Made by a program: the position numbers and the translations under genes
NCBI GenBank assembly: GCA_949751835.1
Contig: CATKHK010000045.1
Coordinates: forward strand, 300,254-364,253
Direction: 5' to 3'
Length of the DNA: 64,000 nucleotides
Source: Blepharisma japonicum
Taxonomy: Eukaryota; Ciliophora; Heterotrichea; Heterotrichida; Blepharismidae
Part shown: in pieces, positions 35,350-45,611 of the stretch
Layout: each line of letters begins with the position of its first letter
Numbering within the stretch: position 1 is the first letter of the stretch
Notes under the pieces: generated by a model
Told to the model about the DNA's origin: nothing
Database searches by the model: none
What the model saw: only the letters and a program-made list of their open reading frames with translations

Positions 35350-35874
35350 TTAATTCTGTTCATCTAATAGCTTAATAATTTCATTCTCAAAACTCAAAGG
35401 CATTTTCCGAGGTCCATGATAACTGTGGATATTTCCATGCCTATCTATAACAAACTTTCCAAAGTTCCACCCAATGTTTTTTCCTTTTAATGAGCTTTTT
35501 TCCCTCAAAAATCGAAACATCTGGCATGCGTTTTTTCCATTGACTTCAGTTTTTTCATAAATATCGAAATCAATCCTCAAACTGTTTCTTAGGGCACATT
35601 TTATATCTTCTCTACCTCCAGGCTCACCGCAAAAAAATTGATTACAAGGAAAGGCAAGAATTGCTAATCCTTTTTCTTTATATTTACTGTACAACTCATT
35701 TAATTCACAATAAGTTCTTTTTGTAAGGCCACAACCCGAAGCCACATTGGCTATAATCATGACTTTTCCTTGATATTTAGATAACTCTACAGTATTACCT
35801 TCAATGTCTTGCATTGAAAATTCATAAATTGACTCCTGTGTCACAGGAGGAAGCTTAATTGCACTACAACCCAT
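35350..35874 (-). CDS. Glutathione peroxidase-like thiol peroxidase, N-myristoyl/palmitoyl type N-terminus
   Basis: 174 aa, one exon. Peroxidatic Cys48 lies in NVASGCGLT. The Gln/Trp partners appear in FPCNQF and WNFGKFVID. Length matches monomeric plant-type and phospholipid-hydroperoxide GPx. The active-site residue is Cys, as required in a code where UGA means Trp. The second conserved Cys of thioredoxin-dependent GPx appears in FPCNQF. The MGCSAIK N-terminus suggests dual acylation and membrane location, fitting reduction of lipid peroxides. A decayed copy lies just downstream. Confidence 0.93.
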   Translation of the reverse strand: MGCSAIKLPPVTQESIYEFSMQDIEGNTVELSKYQGKVMIIANVASGCGLTKRTYCELNELYSKYKEKGLAILAFPCNQFFCGEPGGREDIKCALRNSLRIDFDIYEKTEVNGKNACQMFRFLREKSSLKGKNIGWNFGKFVIDRHGNIHSYHGPRKMPLSFENEIIKLLDEQN

Positions 35875-36049
35875 AATTAATTATTTACAGATTTTATGGT
35901 GGAATTTTTTCATAAGCCATTTCTTTATTAAGGAATAAGAATTACAATTTCTATTAAAATATTTTTAAATAAAAATAAATTTTGCCACCTAATTTGTAAA
36001 GCTTCATTAATTTGTTATTAATTTACCCATTTAATTAATTAGAGTCTAT

Positions 36050-36502
36050 TTATTCCCACAGCCCAATGTTATTTTGTACCATATTCATCAAATTTTGGTT
36101 TTCCATTGCAGCTGCAATTCTTTCTTTGTCATTAAGCTGCTTATTTATTTCAGCTTCTTGACTATGTGTTCCAGGTTCAACAAGTATAAAAACTTTCATG
36201 AAGTTTGGTAAATTTTCAAGCAATTTCGCTCGAATTTGTAGTCCAATCATTGTAGACAACGAGCAGTGTGGAACAGTCGGTGTGAATTTTATATTAACAG
36301 TCCTTTCTTCGAGGTTTATTTTTATCTGATCTACACTGATTACTTTGAGCTGCTCTAATGAGTAAGGATGCTCAGGATCTTTGATATCTTTCAATAAATT
36401 GTAAATTTCTTCAGAATCCAGAGCTCCTGTAGGCCTTTTATAAGCCTTTGTGACTGTGTGAATTACAGGGTTTGGATTATCCAGCATAATTTGTGTATCC
36501 AT
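36050..36502 (-). CDS. CIAO2/MIP18 family cytosolic Fe/S assembly protein
   Basis: 150 aa, one exon, the usual size. The DUF59 domain carries EEIYNLLKDIKDPEHPYSLE, VNIKFTPTVPHCSLSTMIGL (with the conserved reactive Cys) and the C-terminal VEPGTHSQEAEINKQLNDKE block that is typical of CIAO2B rather than bacterial SufT. Role: part of the CIA targeting complex that hands Fe/S clusters to cytosolic and nuclear apoproteins. RecQ-type and B-family DNA enzymes are known clients of this pathway in general. Confidence 0.93.
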   Translation of the reverse strand: MDTQIMLDNPNPVIHTVTKAYKRPTGALDSEEIYNLLKDIKDPEHPYSLEQLKVISVDQIKINLEERTVNIKFTPTVPHCSLSTMIGLQIRAKLLENLPNFMKVFILVEPGTHSQEAEINKQLNDKERIAAAMENQNLMNMVQNNIGLWE

Positions 36503-36553
36503 TTTGATAGATTACTTAATTATTCTTATGTATGAATATGTGTAGCCTACAGT

Positions 36554-37594
36554 CTAAAACGGTGGCTCTGGTGTACCATCTAAGGTATTGCAGGTATTTC
36601 CAAATGGCCCAGCCATCAAGAAATGGCTATAGTGTTGTTCCTCCACCAAAGGTTTTCCACATAAGCTGCAAAATCTTTTATAACCACGGCAAATTGGCGA
36701 GTCACAAAATACAAAGTTGCACCCATCTTCGCGTATGCAAACTATTCCGCAGCTTGGGCATCTTTTTCAGTTCCTGCTCATGATAAGCTCATCTAATTTT
36801 GTTTCAGGATTGACTTCTTCGTATTCTTTGCAAGTCATGCCAGAATGAGCCCCTTTTTTGCACAAAACACAGATCCCTGCATGGCATTCAGAGCAAGCAC
36901 TTAATTTGTCATCTTGAAAAATGTACCCAAATCCATTGCAGTCTGGAACTGGGCAATGGATGGCTTTATTTTCTGATACAAGCTTCTGTCCTTTCATTTG
37001 GATTCTCATCATAAGAATCTTGTGCTGTTGCTCTTTCGTAGTATATTTATTTATAATCTTTTCTGATAACTGTGTGCTACAGCTTGGGCATTTTATTTCA
37101 TCTGGGAAGATCTTCCCTGTACTAATGTAATTTATCATCAAAAGAGTCATGCATGATTTACAAAATTTATGCTTACAATCCAATATCTCAAAATCAATTT
37201 TTTTTTCTAGGCACATATAACACATAATTTGTCATTCTTCTATACTTTCATTATAAAAAGGCATTTCATGCCTGATCTCCTCTGATAATTTTCTCTGTAA
37301 TAGAATCCGCTGATACTCAGGATCATAAGCTAGACTTTCCTGATTATTTCAATCCTCGAAAGGAATCACAAAATCTTCATCTCACACATCGTAGTTGTCT
37401 TCTTCATTTGGAGATGCTCAAGAACTGTGTGTAGCTTCATATTGGTCAGAGTCTTGATATTGGGCATCTTCTAATTGAGGATCGGAATCCCAAGACATCT
37501 CTTCTCAGTTTTGTGAAAATGGGAGACTATCTTCTTCTATTATATCGACCCCTGCCGTTTTATGATCATTTATTTGGTTTATTTCATCTTCCAT
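36554..37594 (-). CDS. RBR (RING-IBR-RING) E3 ubiquitin ligase
   Basis: 346 aa; in-frame TGA codons read as Trp extend the obvious RING core at both ends. Residues 1-120 are acidic with many Trp/Asp. RING1: CYMC...C-K-H-x-FC..C...CPSC. IBR: HCPVPDCNGFGYIF...CSEC...CVLCKKGAHSGMTC. RING2: KRCPSCGIVCIREDGCNFVFC, whose GC carries the expected thioester-forming Cys (Phe replaces the usual following His). Ends EPPF-TAG. Active by the RBR mechanism if the Cys is as aligned. Related families: RNF14, ARIH, RNF19. Target unknown. Confidence 0.88.
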
Positions 37595-37797
37595 TCCAAA
37601 TCAAAAATTATTTAAAAAATTAATTATATAAAAAACTGGTGTAATAGGGAATTTAAAGTAAGTCATGCTCAATCTCGCTAACCAAAATTATACTTATATT
37701 TTTTTTAAGATAAAATATAAAATCTGAAGTTATATCATTAAGTAATATATTTGCAATTAATCTGTGTTTTATTAAAATTAATTATATGTTTAAATAA

Positions 37798-40479
37798 TTA
37801 AACCAGCTTAGGTATTTTTGAAATTCTGTCATCAGACACATCACTTTTTCTCTTTAACTCCATTGTGTCGAAGTTAAAATCAATTGTTTCTAAATCTAAA
37901 TCAAAATCGAACGGATTTTCATCAGCTAATTTATTTGATTTTGTAAAATGCTTTATTTCCTCAACAAATTCTTCAGCAATATCTGCTTGAAAAATCGGTA
38001 GATCTCTACACAGCGTATGCAAAACAGAATCAGGCACAACCGCTTGAGGATTGCATTTTTGTTGTCTTGCCAATCTTTTTCTGACAAGCTCAAGTCTTTC
38101 ATAAAGCTCTTGATAGAGTTCTTCAGTTTTGCATTTTCCATAGGAAACGTCAATGCTTTCACAGTAGTTCTCTTTATTTGTATAAAAATCGTTTCCTATC
38201 GTTTTAGGAACAAATTTATAATCAAAACTTTTTTTTCCAGAAATCTCTATTGGTTTAGGAGTGTAAGTTAGCTTCTTTAAATCATTTAGTTTTGGAGTAA
38301 AAATGCTGTTTTCAAGTGAAATTTTTGGCTTCGGAATTGTTTTGAGCTCAAGCGGCGACATGTCAATATCGGTTTCATATTCTTCGTAAGCTCTTTCATT
38401 TCTGCCTCCTTCAAATTTTATTTTTATATAAATTTCGCCAGATTTAAGTTTTTGGATGTTTGGCCCTCTTTCTACTACTGTAGAAAAATTTTTGAAAGAT
38501 TTGACAGACTTTTCTCTTAGCACATCATCAATTACCATTCTTCTGAGGACTTTTTCAATGTCGTCAATACTTAACATTTTTAATAGTCCATAAGACTCAT
38601 GAAATTTTAAATTTTCATTTTTTCTTGAGTTTCCTCCTTTAAGCAGTGTTGCTATCTGATGAAGAGTATTCAAACCTGTCCTTGGACCCTCCATTATTCT
38701 TACAACCATCAAAGCTTCTCTTGTCATATCCTTTTCTACTGCAATTCTCCCTATTTTGCAATTATCGCAAGTTTTATTACAGTTTTTTGGATCAAACTCT
38801 TCGCCAAAGTGAGATAGCTGCATTTTTCTCCTGCAAGTAAAAATGTCTTCGCAATACTCAAGAATCGAGTGCAATTGATGGAAATTCTGATTTTGCTGAT
38901 TTTCATGTTTGTGCGTCTTATGTATTAAAAAGTCTTGCTTTATTTTATCTGAATAATTATAGTAAAGGATGCAATCAGCTGGTTTTCCATCTCTTCCAGC
39001 ACGGCCTGATTCTTGATAATAATTTTCTATTGATTTTGGTAATGAATAATGGATTACAAATCTGACATTATGCTTATCAATTCCCATCCCAAATGCTACA
39101 GTTGCAACCAAAACTTTTAGTTCGCCTTGTGTTCATTTATTTTGTGTCGTTACTCTTTTTTCCTGTGGGACCTGCGCATGATAGAACCCAGCTTTAATTT
39201 TATGTGTTCTTTTTAACGCTTTTGACACATTTTCACAGTCTTTTTTAGAAATACAATAAATAATCCCAGTCTGATTATGATACTTTTGTCTAATTAAATT
39301 CGCAATATCATCAACAGCTTTTTTATTTTTTGTCCGAACTTCATAACTAAGATTTGGCCTATTAAAACTTGTTAAAAATATCAAAGGATTCTTCATCCCA
39401 AGAACTTTTACAATATCTTCTCTTACTTTTTCAGTTGCTGTAGCAGTCAATGCTAAAATTGGAACATTTGGGTATCTTTCTCTGAAATAAGTCAGCTTTA
39501 AATAATCAGATCTAAAATCCCTGCCTCATTGGCTTACACAATGTGCCTCATCAATTGCAATCTTTTCAATTCTTTTATCGAAATTCAGCTGGTCAAGAAA
39601 CCTTTTCATTTTTTCGCTTTGGGCTAGTTTCTCTGGAGTAATATAAATAAGCTTAATTGTGTTATCTGTATAAATTTCTTGGTAAATTTGGTTTTGCTCT
39701 TCTTGAGTTAGATTTGAATTAAAAATACGCACGTTGATCCCCAAGTCAGATAAATGGTTCATTTGGTCTTGAATTAGAGAAATTAGGGGCATTATGACAA
39801 TTGTTATACCTTCGCTAGCTAAGGCTGAGAGTTGAAATGTTAAACTTTTACCACCTCCAGTTGGCATGCAAACAAAGACATCTCGTTTACTCAAAACTGC
39901 ATTAATTACTTCTCTTTGATTTGGGCGGAAATATTCATTGTGGAAAACGTCACGGTTTATTTGATCTATAAAACTACTTCATGGAAATTTTTCTGACCAT
40001 CTAGAGTCCGCAATGGTTAATGTGGATTTTATAGGAGATTTGAAACTGTGAGTTTTAATAGGACTGACTATAGGACGATCTGGACTTAGTTCAGATGATT
40101 GCTGCCATTTTGGAGGGGTGATTTCTAATTTCTTTTTAGGGATTTCAAAATCATTTGGAGGGAAATTAAAATCGAGTGATTTTTTCTGGGAGGGTTTTGC
40201 AGGGGGTTGTTTTTGATTTGGAGTTTTTATTGTAATTTTTTCTGAATTTGGATCTCTGTGAAAAATAAGCTGCTCTGAATCGACTGCTTTTGATTTGGCA
40301 CGACTTTTGATTAACTCGTTAAGGGATTTGGCGGAATTTTTCTTTTTCATAATATTTGGATTTAGCTGAGAAAATGTCATGAGTTTCTTTATACCCCCTG
40401 AAAATCGAGAGTTCAACTGAGGTCTGGGCAGTTGAAAATTTGATAATCTTGATAATTGTGCCTCTAAATTATTTTTCAT
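37798..40479 (-). CDS. RecQ-family DNA helicase (BLM-like)
   Basis: 893 aa in a single exon with three TGA as Trp, all within conserved motifs ([39 protein letters not shown]). A 160-residue basic N-terminal extension precedes the helicase core. Walker A is [13 protein letters not shown] box is [11 protein letters not shown], motif [11 protein letters not shown], motif [13 protein letters not shown] RecQ zinc-binding site (C...C...C-x2-C), winged-helix RQC segment and HRDC domain near residues 770-850 ([17 protein letters not shown]...) follow. This set is the BLM/Sgs1 arrangement, for dissolution of recombination intermediates. The tail [18 protein letters not shown] is nuclear-localisation-like. 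Confidence 0.92.
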
Positions 40480-40645
40480 TATAATTAATTAAATATAATT
40501 TACTATATTTTTATGATTATTTCAGAGTATAGTTTAATATGACTTAGCAAGCGAAAACAATCCTACACACCCACCAATAAGTGGAATCAAGAAGAGTACA
40601 AATTTAGTCTTTTTTCAAGGATTTTACCTTTATTATGAATTAAGC

Positions 40646-40942
40646 TTAATCTGTGAGATGCTTCATAACATTTATAAATTCTCGGATGTCAATGCTTCCA
40701 TCGCTGTTTTTGTCTGCTGCTCTGATCATATCATGGACTTGTTGATCACTAAATCCATGTCCTGACACCTGCTCCATCACAGTTTTTATTTCTAACTCAC
40801 TAAGTGATCCATTATGGTTTCTATCAAATAATCTAAAGAGTTCTTCTAATCTGGATGCGTCATGATGGGTTAAATAAGTTAGTAAAGCTTCATTAAACTC
40901 AACAATTTCTTGAGGTGTTAGAGGAGTCACTTCTTCGGACAT
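40646..40942 (-). CDS. Small calmodulin-like protein, two EF-hands (paralogue A)
   Basis: 98 aa, one exon. EF loops DRNHNGSLSELE and DKNSDGSIDIRE have Asp/Asn/Ser at positions 1, 3, 5 and Glu at 12. The N-terminus MSEEVTPLTPQEIVEFNEAL closely matches that of the gene at 41605 (MSEHVNPLSPEEVAQFNETL), so the two are tandem duplicates about 660 nt apart. Ca2+ sensor or buffer; partner unknown. Confidence 0.9.
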   Translation of the reverse strand: MSEEVTPLTPQEIVEFNEALLTYLTHHDASRLEELFRLFDRNHNGSLSELEIKTVMEQVSGHGFSDQQVHDMIRAADKNSDGSIDIREFINVMKHLTD

Positions 40943-41604
40943 TTTATTGGTAGTAGGAAGAAAATGAAAATTTAATATTGAATTTTAGTTATAAAATTTA
41001 CATAAAAAATTATTTTTAGTTATTCTTATTCTTTCTCAAATAGCATGCTAAAGATATTAGCTTAATATTATAATTTAGCAAAAATTGAAATAAATACCTA
41101 TGAAAAATCATCTCAAAAGACAATAATAATAATTATTAAGTCAAAAATTATTATTTCGGATCAAATTCAATTATAAAATGTTGGCAAATGTATTTCCAAA
41201 CTAAATATGTCAACCGATAGATAAAAATAAAATTTCTCTTAGAAATTTGAAAATAAATTTGCTAATATCTGATAGTAATCAGCAGATTTAGGTTTGAATG
41301 GCAGAATTAAAATAAATTATAGATTAAAAACGAAATAACTTTATAAAATTACGAAAAAAGCCGAGTTTACAATAATTAATCTCTAAACTTTAAACTGCTA
41401 AAAGCTTCATTTTAATTCATTTTATTTCATTTATGCATGGGAAAATATTGGCCAAATAATGGGTAATAACGCTAACTTTTGTGTTGTTTACATTTATGGG
41501 GTTCCTAATATCATATTTTTTTATATCATCAAGAATAAGATTATTTTTATCTAAAATAACTTATAAAAAGCATATGCATTTACTTTAATTAATCCTTAGA
41601 GTTA
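40943..41604. other. AT-rich spacer between the EF-hand paralogues
   Basis: About 660 nt of AT-rich DNA upstream of the first EF-hand gene. No ORF, RNA gene or repeat recognised. Confidence 0.4.
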
Positions 41605-41898
41605 TTAAATTTTAGTTCTTAAAAACTCGACAAATTCTCTAAGATCGATTTCTCCATCACCGTTCTTATCGTAAGTTTCAACGAAACTGCGGGCTTCTTC
41701 GTCACTAAATCCTTGCTGTGAGACTTGATCCATAACTACTTTAATCTCTTCTCTGCTCAAAAGTCCATTTCCATTTCTATCAAGTAGACGAAAGAGCGCT
41801 TCTGCATGAGATAAGTCTTTAGTGCTCGTGAAGACTGCCAAAGTTTCATTAAACTGGGCTACTTCTTCAGGGGACAAAGGATTAACGTGTTCAGACAT
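41605..41898 (-). CDS. Small calmodulin-like protein, two EF-hands (paralogue B)
   Basis: 97 aa, one exon. EF loops DRNGNGLLSREE and DKNGDGEIDLRE are both canonical. It shares the N-terminal helix pattern, EF spacing and MDQVSQQGFSDEEA linker with paralogue A (MEQVSGHGFSDQQV), with roughly half of positions identical, so the duplication is not recent. Confidence 0.9.
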   Translation of the reverse strand: MSEHVNPLSPEEVAQFNETLAVFTSTKDLSHAEALFRLLDRNGNGLLSREEIKVVMDQVSQQGFSDEEARSFVETYDKNGDGEIDLREFVEFLRTKI

Positions 41899-42521
41899 TT
41901 TATTATTGGCGAGGAAAATAGCGAGTTAAAATATGCTGGATAAAACGTATTTATACAACTTGCAAATGCTATAATAAGGGCAAACGTATATTAATTTTTC
42001 TGTTTTAAGCAGAAAGTTCTCTGGACCCGAACTTAATTAATTTTATATACATTAAGAAATCAATGAAAGAAAAATAATTTTTTAGGAGTATTAACACATT
42101 GAGGATTGATGAACCTTTAATTATTTGCAATAAAAATTTTTAAAATATAATAAAAGCAATTGGAATGCAGATTTAAATCTCAAAGGGTTGATTATCAAGA
42201 TGATTTATAGAAATTAATAAATAAGAAGATTTTATTGATAAAAATTAGTCCTAAAATAGCTTTTCATTTCGATATATGATCTTCTAAAGGATATTCATGC
42301 ATATTTCGTTGAAAACCACGAAAAAGTATATATATTTTCATTTCATTTTTTATTGCTAATCTCTGTTCTATTTTGCTCTAAACAAGCTGTAAATTCTCTA
42401 ATTTTCAACTTTTTATTTCATTTTAGTGATAATTCTTTTGGCCTTGCCTTTACAAAAGCTATCAAAGCGATTTAATCTACGAGTAGAATCCCTAATTTAA
42501 AACAAAGAAAAAATCAGTTAA
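41899..42521. other. AT-rich spacer
   Basis: About 620 nt. A 25-codon open stretch near 42427-42510 on the minus strand (DSTRRLNRFDSF...) has no ATG and cannot be joined to the neighbouring gene by a normal intron, so it is left unassigned. Confidence 0.4.
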
Positions 42522-42812
42522 TTAAGCCTCTCCTTTTGATACTAAATCTTCTAATTCAGATTTTAACTTGTTTGCTTCTCCTAAGTCAAGCTCTCTTGCA
42601 GTTATCATGTCTAGTACAATATCGCTTTTTATTTTTAAAGTATTCAAATCTTCTTGGATCCTTTTGAGCTCTGGCGAATCTTCATTGCTTTGGATTTCTA
42701 TAGTCTGCCATTCTCCTGTCTCGGGGTGAAAGCTTGCACTTGTGCCATGTAGTGTCAACTTTATGGGGAAGAAGGGAACATTCTTCCAGTCAAAATCAGT
42801 CCTTGAAACCAT
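42522..42812 (-). CDS. Small conserved-looking hypothetical protein
   Basis: 96 aa, one exon, start MVSRTDFDWKNVPFFPIKLTLHG. The first half has beta-strand character with several aromatic residues; the second half is a charged helix (SPELKRIQEDLNTLKIKSDI). No transmembrane segment or signal peptide. I do not recognise a family. Divergent from the SPRY-like gene at 42951, about 140 nt away. Confidence 0.6.
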   Translation of the reverse strand: MVSRTDFDWKNVPFFPIKLTLHGTSASFHPETGEWQTIEIQSNEDSPELKRIQEDLNTLKIKSDIVLDMITARELDLGEANKLKSELEDLVSKGEA

Positions 42813-42950
42813 TTAAATTAAATTTATATTTGAATTCCAATTTCTTGACGAAGGAAAAACGCTTATCGCTATACGATTTAAATGAGTAGAAAATTTATGT
42901 TAATTTATATGTTATATCTGGTCTGGACTAATAAATTTTAGAATTAAATT

Positions 42951-43613
42951 ATGGGATGCTCTGCTAAATCTCAAGTCAATACTGCAAGCTCTGTAATTGT
43001 CAGATCTCAGCCAAACCAAAAAACATCTCCTCAGACTAAGCCTTCAAACTCTGTCCCACCCCGTGAATTCATATCAGTTGCAAATCTTCCAGACCCAACT
43101 CAACAATCTCCATCTCCAAATCTTAATCCTAAAAAGTACTTCACAATCCCAGCATCATTAACTATCAATGGGTCTATTATTTCAACCCCTTCTAATCATT
43201 CATCTTGATCTACTTTAATTTTTAATACTCCTTTACAGTCAAAACTTTCCATCGAGCTTCAAGTTTCTGGTGAAAATACGGAATCTACAATAGTTGGCGG
43301 AATTATTCTAGCTGATAAAAAAACTCTCCCAAATGTGAAATTCGACTCCGCTTGTAACTTAAATGTTTGGACCTATGAAGGTTCTGGATTTACACATTCT
43401 CAATATGGCACATTTTCATATAACACTGAACAATGAAAAATTAATCAAGATGACCTTATCAAAATTGAATACGACATTTCGCAAAGCCAAATTAACTTTT
43501 TCAAAAACAAGCGAAAAATCTATCAGCACGAAACTGACTCTGGCCAAATCTTCCCTATAATCCAGCTTGGAGCTCCGAATCAAAAACTCACCATCCTTAC
43601 TGTTGAGGTATAA
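42951..43613 (+). CDS. SPRY/B30.2-like domain protein, acylated-type N-terminus
   Basis: 220 aa, two TGA as Trp. MGCSAKS at the N-terminus suggests myristoylation and palmitoylation, as in the GPx gene (MGCSAIK). A Pro/Ser-rich linker of about 70 residues leads to a beta-rich C-terminal domain. That domain ends with QDDLIKIEYDISQSQINFFKNKRKIY, close to the SPRY pattern GDVIGIGLD...NGxIxFTKNGK, and contains WTYEGSGFTHSQYG. SPRY domains bind short peptides in partner proteins; the partner here is unknown. Confidence 0.65.
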
Positions 43614-43629
43614 TTAAATAATAAAATAA

Positions 43630-44064
43630 ATGGAAGCGATTTTAGGACCTGTTCTCTTGGGGAAAAATGGGAATCAACCAACCTCCTGCCTTAGAGACGC
43701 GAAGTATTTGCTACTTTATTTTTCTGCACATTGGTGCCCACCATGCAGAGGCTTCACTCCAAAACTTGGGCTTTTCTACGACTCCGTCAATTCAAGTCAC
43801 AAGCAAGTTGAAATTGTGTATGTCAGCGGAGATCGTACCCCTGAGCAGTTTGCTGAATATTATGATGAAATGCCTTGGCTTGCTGTGCCTTATTCAGAAT
43901 CTGCAACGAGGAATGAACTAGCTCAACGATTCAGAGTGCAAGGGATCCCTTCTTTAATTTTGATTAATCATGAAGGAGTAGTGAAGAAAGACGCTTGCAG
44001 AATGGATGTTACCAATAAAGGACCTTTATGTTTGGCCGACTGGGATGCAGCACTCAACTCTTAA
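43630..44064 (+). CDS. Tryparedoxin/nucleoredoxin-like protein (WCPPC), tandem copy 1
   Basis: 144 aa, one exon, 16 nt after the SPRY-like gene. Thioredoxin fold with active site HWCPPCRGFTPKL in the nucleoredoxin/tryparedoxin style, cis-Pro loop VQGIPSLILIN, and the family's FAEYYDEMPWLAVPY. Both Cys are present, so disulfide reductase activity is expected. C-terminal block MDVTNKGPLCLADWDAAL is shared with copy 2. Confidence 0.92.
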   Translation: MEAILGPVLLGKNGNQPTSCLRDAKYLLLYFSAHWCPPCRGFTPKLGLFYDSVNSSHKQVEIVYVSGDRTPEQFAEYYDEMPWLAVPYSESATRNELAQRFRVQGIPSLILINHEGVVKKDACRMDVTNKGPLCLADWDAALNS

Positions 44065-44257
44065 AATTGACTAAGCATATTATTTCTTCTCAGTAAATGG
44101 TTAATAGCTATCCAGCTTGCTAGTTCTTAGAAAAATTGCTAAAGATGTCAAAATTATGGTATTAGATTAAATAAAAAGCACTTTAAAAAATTATGCTATG
44201 ATAAAAAAAATCTCTATGGAAATTCAGGACTTATTTTGATGCAGCTTGGTTTTATAA

Positions 44258-44695
44258 ATGGAGGGATTATTAGGATCTGTATTACTTGGAAAAAGCGGGA
44301 ACGTTGCTACATCAACATTGAGTGAGGTAAAGTACATTCTTTTGTATTTCTCTGCGCATTATTGTGCACCATGCAGAGGATTCACTCCTAAACTTTCAAT
44401 GTTTTATGAATCAGTCAACTTTGATGAAAGGAAGGTTGAAGTTGTTTTCGTCAGCGAAGATCGTGCTATTGAGCAGTTCAACGAATATTATGACGAAATG
44501 CCATGGCTTGCAATTCCTTATGAAGCAGTTGAAATTAGAACCGCTTTGACTCAAAGATACAGAGGACAAGGAATTCCTTCTCTGGTGCTTATAGATCTTC
44601 AAGGAAATATGAAAAAGAATACCTGTAGGATGGATGTCACAAATAAAGGACCTTTATGCTTATCTGATTGGGATGCTGCTTTGAACACTAATTAA
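44258..44695 (+). CDS. Tryparedoxin/nucleoredoxin-like protein (YCAPC), tandem copy 2
   Basis: 145 aa, one exon, a duplicate of copy 1. The active site is HYCAPCRGFTPKL: both redox Cys are kept but Trp-Cys-Pro-Pro-Cys is changed to Tyr-Cys-Ala-Pro-Cys, which should shift redox potential. GQGIPSLVLID and MDVTNKGPLCLSDWDAAL are conserved. The pair suggests divergence after tandem duplication. Confidence 0.92.
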   Translation: MEGLLGSVLLGKSGNVATSTLSEVKYILLYFSAHYCAPCRGFTPKLSMFYESVNFDERKVEVVFVSEDRAIEQFNEYYDEMPWLAIPYEAVEIRTALTQRYRGQGIPSLVLIDLQGNMKKNTCRMDVTNKGPLCLSDWDAALNTN

Positions 44696-44739
44696 CTTTT
44701 AGTTTTATAATTAAATTAAAGGCCTAATAGAATTTAAAG

Positions 44740-45591
44740 TTACTTTATTGGAGTCTTTTTTAAAGAATAATTTGAGAGTGATGCAAGACTTGATAGAAAA
44801 TTCACACCCTTGAAAATGGATAATGGAATTGAATTAGGAATTGGGAATCCAATTTCTAATGATAAAGCTGTGATTGTTTTAGCGCCCTCACAGAATTTTT
44901 GTATTAGTAAAGATTTATCTATTGCAATGGCGCTCGGGCTCATGAGCTTCCCATAATAAACTACATGTGAAATATCTAGTTTTGAGGTAAATGGATGGAT
45001 TCCTATATGTTCAAGCATGTTTTTATCATTTTGACTGATTTTTTGGTCTTTTTTTATAATATGTGCTTTATTAAGTATTTCAATTTTTCCTTTGCTAATT
45101 TTCGTAGCAATTCCATAAGCTGCAAAATAGCAGGTCTTTGTTGGGTCAAGATCCGTTGGCCCAGGAATTGTATATACGTCAATTGGAGAGATTTCTCCAA
45201 GCCTTGCAGGTCTTTGTACAGTTATTTTATTGACCATTTCAATAACGTCTAAAAACTCATCTTTGCAAAAAATCATACAGACTTTTCCTTGCACGTTTCG
45301 TATAAGGACTTCTAGATTTTTTCTTTGCCAGTCATTTGCCACCTGTTTTGCACCTTTGCATGAAGAATTTATATTTAAAATTTCCAGCTTCTTTTTTAGC
45401 CCGGCCCTGATCAAGGTATTCTTCCCAAACAATATGACTCCTTTACCCCTGATCTGTCTTCTTAGTTGGCTTAGAACAGTATTTCCGACCAAAAAGAAAT
45501 TGCATATCAGCACAACAGGGTATTCCTCAGCGAGTTGCCATAATTTGAATCAGCATTCATCGCTTTCAACCTTTTTCTCCCTTTTACTCAT
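44740..45591 (-). CDS. Ribosomal stalk P0 (uL10) paralogue lacking the acidic tail
   Basis: 283 aa, one TGA as Trp near the N-terminus (ECW). The rRNA-binding domain is recognisable: SQLRRQIRGKGVILFGKNTLIRAGLKK, with the P0 signature GKNT. Then come the insertion-domain-like segment (PGPTDLDPTKTCYFAAYGIATKISKGKIEI) and the KLMSPSAIAI, LEIGFPIPNSIPLSIFKG segments of P0. It stops at SLKKTPIK, before the region that binds P1/P2 dimers and the D/E-rich GFGLFD tail that recruits elongation factors. It could be an assembly factor like MRTO4, though it keeps more of the P0 body, or a divergent paralogue. Confidence 0.8.
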
Positions 45592-45611
45592 ATTTATTAC
45601 TGGCTATTATT

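Noticed and set aside
42427-42510. 25-codon open stretch as an extra exon of the gene at 42522
   Set aside because: No GT donor at a workable place; the joining segment would be far longer than any intron here.
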